Shown: in pieces, positions 21,261 through 24,872 of the stretch
Position numbering within the stretch: position 1 is the first letter of the stretch
Layout of the letters: each line of letters begins with the position of its first letter
Assembly (NCBI GenBank): GCA_035294855.1
Contig: DATGKD010000023.1
Location: forward strand, 1 to 24,872
Direction: 5' to 3'
DNA from: DATGKD01 sp035294855
GTDB taxonomy: Bacteria; Actinomycetota; Acidimicrobiia; Acidimicrobiales; UBA8190
DNA length: 24,872 nt
Translations under genes and position numbers: made by a program
The notes under the pieces: generated by a model
The model's database searches: none
Told to the model about the DNA's origin: nothing
The model's input: the letters and a program-made list of their open reading frames with translations, nothing else

Positions 21261-22019
21261 ATGGGCATCGAGACGCACCACCGGGTTGCAGGCACCGCCG
21301 AGGTGGTCATCGACGTCCCGCCGGTCAACGCCCTGGACGTGGCGTCGTGGTTCTCATTGGCCGGTGCCGTCTCCGCCGCCGGTGCCGACGCCGAGGTGCG
21401 CGTGGTGCTCCTACGGGCCGAGGGACGGGGTTTCTGCGCCGGCGTCGACATCAAAGAGATCCAGGCCAAGGGCGACGAGGCACTCGTGGGCGTCAACCGC
21501 GGGTGTGCCGCCGCGTTCGCCGCGGTCTACGACTGCCAGGTTCCCGTGATCGCCGTCGTGCACGGCTTCTGCCTGGGAGGGGGAATCGGCATCGCCGGGA
21601 ACGCCGACATCGTCGTGGCGTCGGACGACGCCACCTTCGGGCTTCCGGAGGTCGACCGGGGAGCGCTGGGCGCGGCCACGCACCTCGCGCGTCTCGTCCC
21701 ACAGCACCGGATGCGCTCGATGGTGTACACGGCCGAGCCGGCCACCGCCTCGGAACTGCACCACTACGGCTCGGTGCTCCGGGTCGTGCCCCGGGGAGAG
21801 CTCCTCGACGCGGCGTACGAGGTGGCGTCCGCCATCGCCACGAAGAGCCCGACCATCATCCGCCGCGCCAAGGAGTCTTTGAACGGCATCGACCCCGTCG
21901 ACGTGAAGCGGAGCTACCGGTACGAGCAGGGCTTCACCTATGAATTGCACGTGTCGGGCGTGGCGGACGAGCAACGTCGGGCCTTCGTCGAGAAGCGCGA
22001 CGCCGACACTTCCAAATGA
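21261..22019 (+). CDS. echA20: EchA20, steroid ring-D hydrolase (crotonase superfamily)
   Basis: A 252-residue crotonase-fold protein. Oxyanion-hole regions are AEGRGFCAGVDIKE (53-66) and HGFCLGGGIGIAGN (101-114), with FGLPEVDRGALGAATHL at 126-142. The PPVNA opening, the LRAEGRGF block, the GLPEV-RGALGAATHL-RLVPQH block and the C-terminal YR-EQGFT-EL-SGVADE block agree closely with M. tuberculosis EchA20 (Rv3550) as I recall it. That enzyme hydrolyses the five-membered ring of the CoA-bound indanone intermediate to give COCHEA-CoA. ATG at 21261 has no ribosome-binding site. The gene heads the echA20-ipdA-ipdB-ipdC unit, the same order as in mycobacteria. Its stop overlaps the first of four micro-ORFs leading to ipdA. 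Confidence 0.94.
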   Translation: MGIETHHRVAGTAEVVIDVPPVNALDVASWFSLAGAVSAAGADAEVRVVLLRAEGRGFCAGVDIKEIQAKGDEALVGVNRGCAAAFAAVYDCQVPVIAVVHGFCLGGGIGIAGNADIVVASDDATFGLPEVDRGALGAATHLARLVPQHRMRSMVYTAEPATASELHHYGSVLRVVPRGELLDAAYEVASAIATKSPTIIRRAKESLNGIDPVDVKRSYRYEQGFTYELHVSGVADEQRRAFVEKRDADTSK

Positions 22020-22087
22020 CCCGCTCGACGTGACCCGCTCGACGTGACCCGCTCGACGTGACCGGTTTCGACGTGAGCCTGCCATGA
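22016..22087 (+). other. Ladder of four overlapping micro-ORFs joining echA20 to ipdA
   Basis: The echA20 stop reads AATGAC, so ATG (22016) overlaps it. Four frames follow: ATG-ACC-CGC-TCG-ACG-TGA (22016-22033), GTG-ACC-CGC-TCG-ACG-TGA (22030-22047), the same again (22044-22061), and a nine-codon frame from GTG at 22058 to TGA at 22085-22087. Each stop shares 4 bases (GTGA) with the next start, and the last stop overlaps the ipdA ATG as ATGA. No Shine-Dalgarno sequence precedes ipdA. The chain is exact in the sequence; translation through it is inferred. Confidence 0.5.
22017..22058. repeat. Three perfect 14-bp tandem repeats in the echA20-ipdA spacer
   Basis: TGACCCGCTCGACG is repeated three times without change at 22017-22030, 22031-22044 and 22045-22058. 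A decayed 15-base copy, TGACCGGTTTCGACG, follows at 22059-22073. The first TGA is the echA20 stop codon. Because 14 is one less than 15, each unit automatically shifts the frame by -1, which creates the GTGA overlaps. Confidence 0.9.
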
Positions 22088-22974
22088 CCGACAAGCGCGC
22101 CACTGTCGACGACATGGTCACCGAACTGCGCCCGGGCATGACCATCGGCTTCGGGGGCTGGGGCTCGCGCCGCAAGCCGATGGCGGTCGTGCGAGCCATC
22201 GTCCGAGAGGGGATCGCCGATCTCACCGTCGTGTCGTACGGCGGCCCCGACGTGGGGTTGTTGTGCGCCTCAGGACTCGTGCGCAAGGTGGTCTTCGGGT
22301 TCGTGACGCTCGACTCGATCGCGCTCGACCCCAACTTCCGCCGAGCCCGCCAGGAGGGGACCGTCGACGCCATGGAAGTCGACGAGGGCATGTTCTATCT
22401 GGGCCTGCTGGCGGCGGCTCAGCGCGTCCCGTTCATGCCGACGCGGGCTGGGCTCGGATCCGACGTCATGCGCGTGAACCCGGGACTTCGCACCGTGACG
22501 TCCCCGTACCCGCCCGCCGGCCGCGCATCGAACGGCGGGGCCGACGCCGACGCGGACGCGCCGGGCGAGACGCTCGTGGCCATGCCGGCGCTCACGCTGG
22601 ACGTCGCCTTCGTGCACCTGAACCGGGCCGACACGAACGGGAACGGGCAGGTCCTCGGGCCGGACCCGTTCTTCGACGAGCTCTTCCTGGCCGCGGCGGC
22701 GCGGCGCTTCGTCACCGCCGAGCGGGTCGTCGAGCCGGGTGGCCTCCTCGACGAGGGGCCCATACAGACCGTGACCGTGAGCCGTCTCTTCACGGACGCC
22801 GTGGCCGAGGTGCCGGGCGGGGCGCACTTCACCTCATGTGCCCCGGACTACGGGCGCGACGAGGTGTTCCAGCGGCAGTACGTCAAGGCGTCCGCGGACC
22901 GCGACGAGTGGGCCGCATTCCGGGCCCTCTATGTCGACGTCGACGAGGCGTCGTACCAGATGGCGGTGCAATGA
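22084..22974 (+). CDS. ipdA: IpdA, alpha subunit of the steroid ring-C hydrolase
   Basis: A 296-residue protein of the class I CoA-transferase alpha fold. Its blocks match M. tuberculosis IpdA (Rv3551) as I remember it: LRPGMTIGFGGWGSRRKPMA, YGGPDVGLLC, VDEGMFYLGL, RAGLGSDV, AMPALTLDVAFVHLN and PGGAHFTSCAPDYGRDE-FQR-Y. IpdAB cleaves ring C of COCHEA-CoA by hydrolysis rather than transferring CoA. E101 (DEG) is probably the essential glutamate reported for the Rhodococcus enzyme (about residue 105). Residues 147-161 form an Ala/Asp-rich insertion (GGADADADAP) absent from my memory of the mycobacterial protein. ATG at 22084 lacks a Shine-Dalgarno sequence, so initiation may depend on coupling. 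Its stop overlaps ipdB as ATGA. Confidence 0.95.
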   Translation: MTDKRATVDDMVTELRPGMTIGFGGWGSRRKPMAVVRAIVREGIADLTVVSYGGPDVGLLCASGLVRKVVFGFVTLDSIALDPNFRRARQEGTVDAMEVDEGMFYLGLLAAAQRVPFMPTRAGLGSDVMRVNPGLRTVTSPYPPAGRASNGGADADADAPGETLVAMPALTLDVAFVHLNRADTNGNGQVLGPDPFFDELFLAAAARRFVTAERVVEPGGLLDEGPIQTVTVSRLFTDAVAEVPGGAHFTSCAPDYGRDEVFQRQYVKASADRDEWAAFRALYVDVDEASYQMAVQ

Positions 22975-23741
22975 CCGCGGACCTCGAGGCAACGCGCGCC
23001 GAGGTGTGCGTCGTCGCGTGTGCTGAGGCGTGGCGCGGCGACGGCGAGGTCATGGCCAGTCCCTTCGGCACGATCCCGCTCCTGGGGGCGCGCCTCGCCC
23101 GTCTGACGTTCGAACCCGACCTCGTGCTCACCGACGGCGAGGCCGCGTTGATGGCCAACACCCCGCCGCTGGCCGCGGGCCGCGACGCGCTCGTCATCGA
23201 GGCGTGGATGCCGTATCGGCGCGTGTTCGACGTCGTCTGGTCGGGCAGGCGCCACATCATGATGATGGCGTCGCAGGTCGACCGGTACGGCAACCAGAAC
23301 CTGAGCGTGATCGGCGACTGGTCCAGACCCAAGGCCCAGCTCATCGGCGTCCGGGGCGCGCCCGGCAACAGCCTCAACCACCCGACGAGCTACTGGGTCC
23401 CCTCCCATTCCCCGCGCACGTTCGTCGAACACGTCGACATGGTGTGCGGCGTGGGGTACGACCGGGCGGCGGCGGCGGGTGGCGCGGCAACTCGCTTCCA
23501 CGACGTCCGTTGCGTGGTCTCGAACCTCGCCGTGTTCGACTTCGCCACGCAAGACCACCGGATGCGTCTGCGGTCGGTCCACCCCGGGGTGACGGCCGAG
23601 GACGTGACCGCCGCCACCGCATTCGAGCTCGTGATCCCCGACCCCGTCCCGACGACACGCGCTCCGACGGCTGAAGAGCTCGACCTGATCCGCACGGTGC
23701 TCGACCCCGACGCCACCCGCGACAAGGAGCTGGCGGCGTGA
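22971..23741 (+). CDS. ipdB: IpdB, beta subunit of the steroid ring-C hydrolase
   Basis: A 256-residue class I CoA-transferase beta-type subunit. It has ASPFGTIPLLGARLARLTFEP near the N-terminus, MANTPPLAAG, EAWMPYRRVFDVVWSG, QVDRYGNQNLSVIGD and GAPGNSLNHPTSYW. The order and wording match Rv3552-type IpdB, the partner of IpdA. The ATG at 22971 overlaps the ipdA stop by 4 bases, giving tight coupling and probably equal subunit amounts. The C-terminus is short and charged (ATRDKELAA). A 55-base spacer to ipdC is bridged by a 20-codon frame. Confidence 0.94.
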   Translation: MTADLEATRAEVCVVACAEAWRGDGEVMASPFGTIPLLGARLARLTFEPDLVLTDGEAALMANTPPLAAGRDALVIEAWMPYRRVFDVVWSGRRHIMMMASQVDRYGNQNLSVIGDWSRPKAQLIGVRGAPGNSLNHPTSYWVPSHSPRTFVEHVDMVCGVGYDRAAAAGGAATRFHDVRCVVSNLAVFDFATQDHRMRLRSVHPGVTAEDVTAATAFELVIPDPVPTTRAPTAEELDLIRTVLDPDATRDKELAA

Positions 23742-23800
23742 ACCGGCACGGCGCGAGGTCCGGCCACGGCCACCCGTCGGACGACTGGCGAGGCGCGTGA
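23738..23800 (+). other. Bridging micro-ORF, 20 codons, between ipdB and ipdC
   Basis: The ipdB stop reads GCGTGA, so GTG (23738-23740) overlaps it. The frame stays open for 20 codons, rich in His, Gly, Arg and Asp (starts VNRHGARSG, ends DDWRGA), and stops at TGA (23798-23800). That stop overlaps the ipdC GTG start as GTGA. It is the longest bridging frame. It could be a small gene or only a coupling device; no family is recognisable. Confidence 0.42.
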
Positions 23801-24872
23801 CCCTTCCCGAACCGCACCCTGCGCTGCGCACCGCGCTCTGCGATGTCGTGGGGGTGCACTACCCCGTGGTCCAGACGGGCATGGGCTGGGTCGCCGGTCC
23901 GCGCCTCGTCTCCGCCACCGCGAACGCGGGTGCACTCGGCATCCTCGCCTCCGCGACGATGACCGTCGGCGAGCTGAAGGATGCGGTGGCGGAGGTGCAG
24001 CTGCGCACCGACGCGCCGTTCGGCGTCAACCTCCGCACCGACGCCGCCGACGTATCCGAACGCATCGAGCTCCTGGTCGACGCGGGAGTCAAGGTGGCGA
24101 GCTTCGCCCAGGCGCCCAAGAAGGAGCTCGTCGCCCGGCTGCGCGAGGCCGGCATCGTCGTCATCCCGACCGTCGGTGCGCGGCGGCACGCAGAAAAGGT
24201 CGTCGACTGGGGCGTCGACGGGGTGATCGCCCAGGGGTCAGAGGGCGGGGGCCACACAGGCCTCGTCCCGACGACGCTGCTCCTGCCTCAGGTCGTCGAG
24301 GCGGTAGGAGAGCGGGCGTTCGTGATCGCGGCGGGCGGGTTCTCGTCCGGGCGTGGGCTCGTCGCCGCGCTGTCCTGGGGCGCCGCGGGCATCGCCATGG
24401 GGACGCGCTTTCTCCTCACCCAGGAGAGCACGGTGCCGGACGCCGTCAAACAGGTGTACCTGCAGACACCGGTGACGGGCACGGTGGTGACGACCCGCGT
24501 CGACGGTGCCCCCCAGCGCGTCATCCGCACGCCGCTCGTCGATCACCTCGAAGGCGCGGGCCGCGTCGGCGCGCTGCCCCGGGCGCTGCGCAACGCGCTG
24601 GCGTTCCGCCGCCAGACGCGCACGTCGATCGGAGCGTTGTTGCGCGAAGGACGCGCCATGAAGGAGTCGAGCGAGCTGTCGTGGGCACAGGTGGTGATGG
24701 CCGCCAACGCCCCGATGATGACGAAGGCGGCGCTCGTCGAGGGCCGCCCCGACGTCGGCGTCCTGCCGACGGGTCAGGTCGTCGGCAGCATCGATGAGCT
24801 CCCCACCGTGGAAGAGCTCGTTGGGCGGATCGTCAGCGAGGCGAACGCCACCCTGGAGCGGCTGTCCGGCCG
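23797..24872 (+). CDS. ipdC: IpdC, FMN-dependent NMO-family oxidoreductase (3' end cut by window)
   Basis: The frame starts with GTG at 23797 and stays open for 358 codons to the right edge, about the full length of mycobacterial IpdC (Rv3553). It is a flavin TIM-barrel of the nitronate monooxygenase/2-nitropropane dioxygenase family. VVQTGMGWVAGPRLVSATA lies near the N-terminus, GSEGGGHTG contains the family histidine (H153), AAGGFSSGRG and MGTRFLLTQES are phosphate-binding blocks, and AMKESSELSWAQ lies near the end. In Mycobacterium and Rhodococcus, IpdC acts with IpdF to turn 5-OH-HIC-CoA into the unsaturated EchA20 substrate. A weak GAGG lies three bases before the GTG, and a micro-ORF links it to ipdB. 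No stop codon is reached within the window. Confidence 0.92.
   Translation, partial: MTLPEPHPALRTALCDVVGVHYPVVQTGMGWVAGPRLVSATANAGALGILASATMTVGELKDAVAEVQLRTDAPFGVNLRTDAADVSERIELLVDAGVKVASFAQAPKKELVARLREAGIVVIPTVGARRHAEKVVDWGVDGVIAQGSEGGGHTGLVPTTLLLPQVVEAVGERAFVIAAGGFSSGRGLVAALSWGAAGIAMGTRFLLTQESTVPDAVKQVYLQTPVTGTVVTTRVDGAPQRVIRTPLVDHLEGAGRVGALPRALRNALAFRRQTRTSIGALLREGRAMKESSELSWAQVVMAANAPMMTKAALVEGRPDVGVLPTGQVVGSIDELPTVEELVGRIVSEANATLERLSG

Overview
The window is high-GC DNA, densely packed on both strands, with GTG starts, 4-base ATGA/GTGA overlaps and several genes that lack a Shine-Dalgarno sequence. This points to an actinobacterium. The secreted protein at 10887-12428, built from 42-residue 'PDGxGYWLV...GGxFxFGDA' repeats, is a style I associate with Acidimicrobiia, so an Acidimicrobiia-like organism is my best inference. 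No rRNA, tRNA, CRISPR array, insertion sequence or phage gene was seen. No gene-free stretch exceeds 300 bases.

Layout. (1) 1-1577: the 5' end of a reverse-strand gene and a divergent MFS transporter. (2) 1730-5635, reverse: cytochrome P450, FMN/F420 split-barrel protein, IpdF and a DAPDH/DapB-like dehydrogenase, apparently one unit. (3) 5740-12428, reverse: secreted repeat/CHAP-like protein, then a MoxR ATPase, DUF58 and TgpA-like transglutaminase module. (4) 12631-14840: NAD-epimerase-like protein and a divergent YacL-type PIN/TRAM membrane protein. (5) 14856-17874, reverse: split-alpha NAD(P) transhydrogenase (pntA1-pntA2-pntB). (6) 17965-18780, reverse: an SDR resembling mycobacterial Rv3548c/Rv3549c. 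(7) 18929-21172: OafA-type acyltransferase with an SGNH domain. (8) 21261-24872, forward: echA20, ipdA, ipdB and ipdC, the last cut by the window edge.

The metabolic theme is breakdown of steroid rings C and D (HIP/KstR2-type pathway). From work on Mycobacterium and Rhodococcus, IpdF and IpdC convert 5-OH-HIC-CoA to the substrate of EchA20. EchA20 hydrolyses ring D and IpdAB hydrolyses ring C. All five proteins are here, but in two clusters about 17 kb apart, with cell-envelope and redox genes between them. The P450 may act on sterol side chains, and the transhydrogenase could balance the NAD(P)H produced.

The most unusual observation concerns the spacers inside the two steroid units. Each of four spacers (P450/split-barrel, ipdF/DAPDH, echA20/ipdA, ipdB/ipdC) is tiled end to end by one or more micro-ORFs. 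Each micro-ORF overlaps its neighbours by exactly 4 bases (TTGA, ATGA or GTGA). The ipdF leader carries a further ladder of three. Two ladders are made of 14-bp tandem repeats. A chain of termination-reinitiation steps across the spacers is the simplest functional reading. It is inference, and the spacers of other units in the window do not show it.
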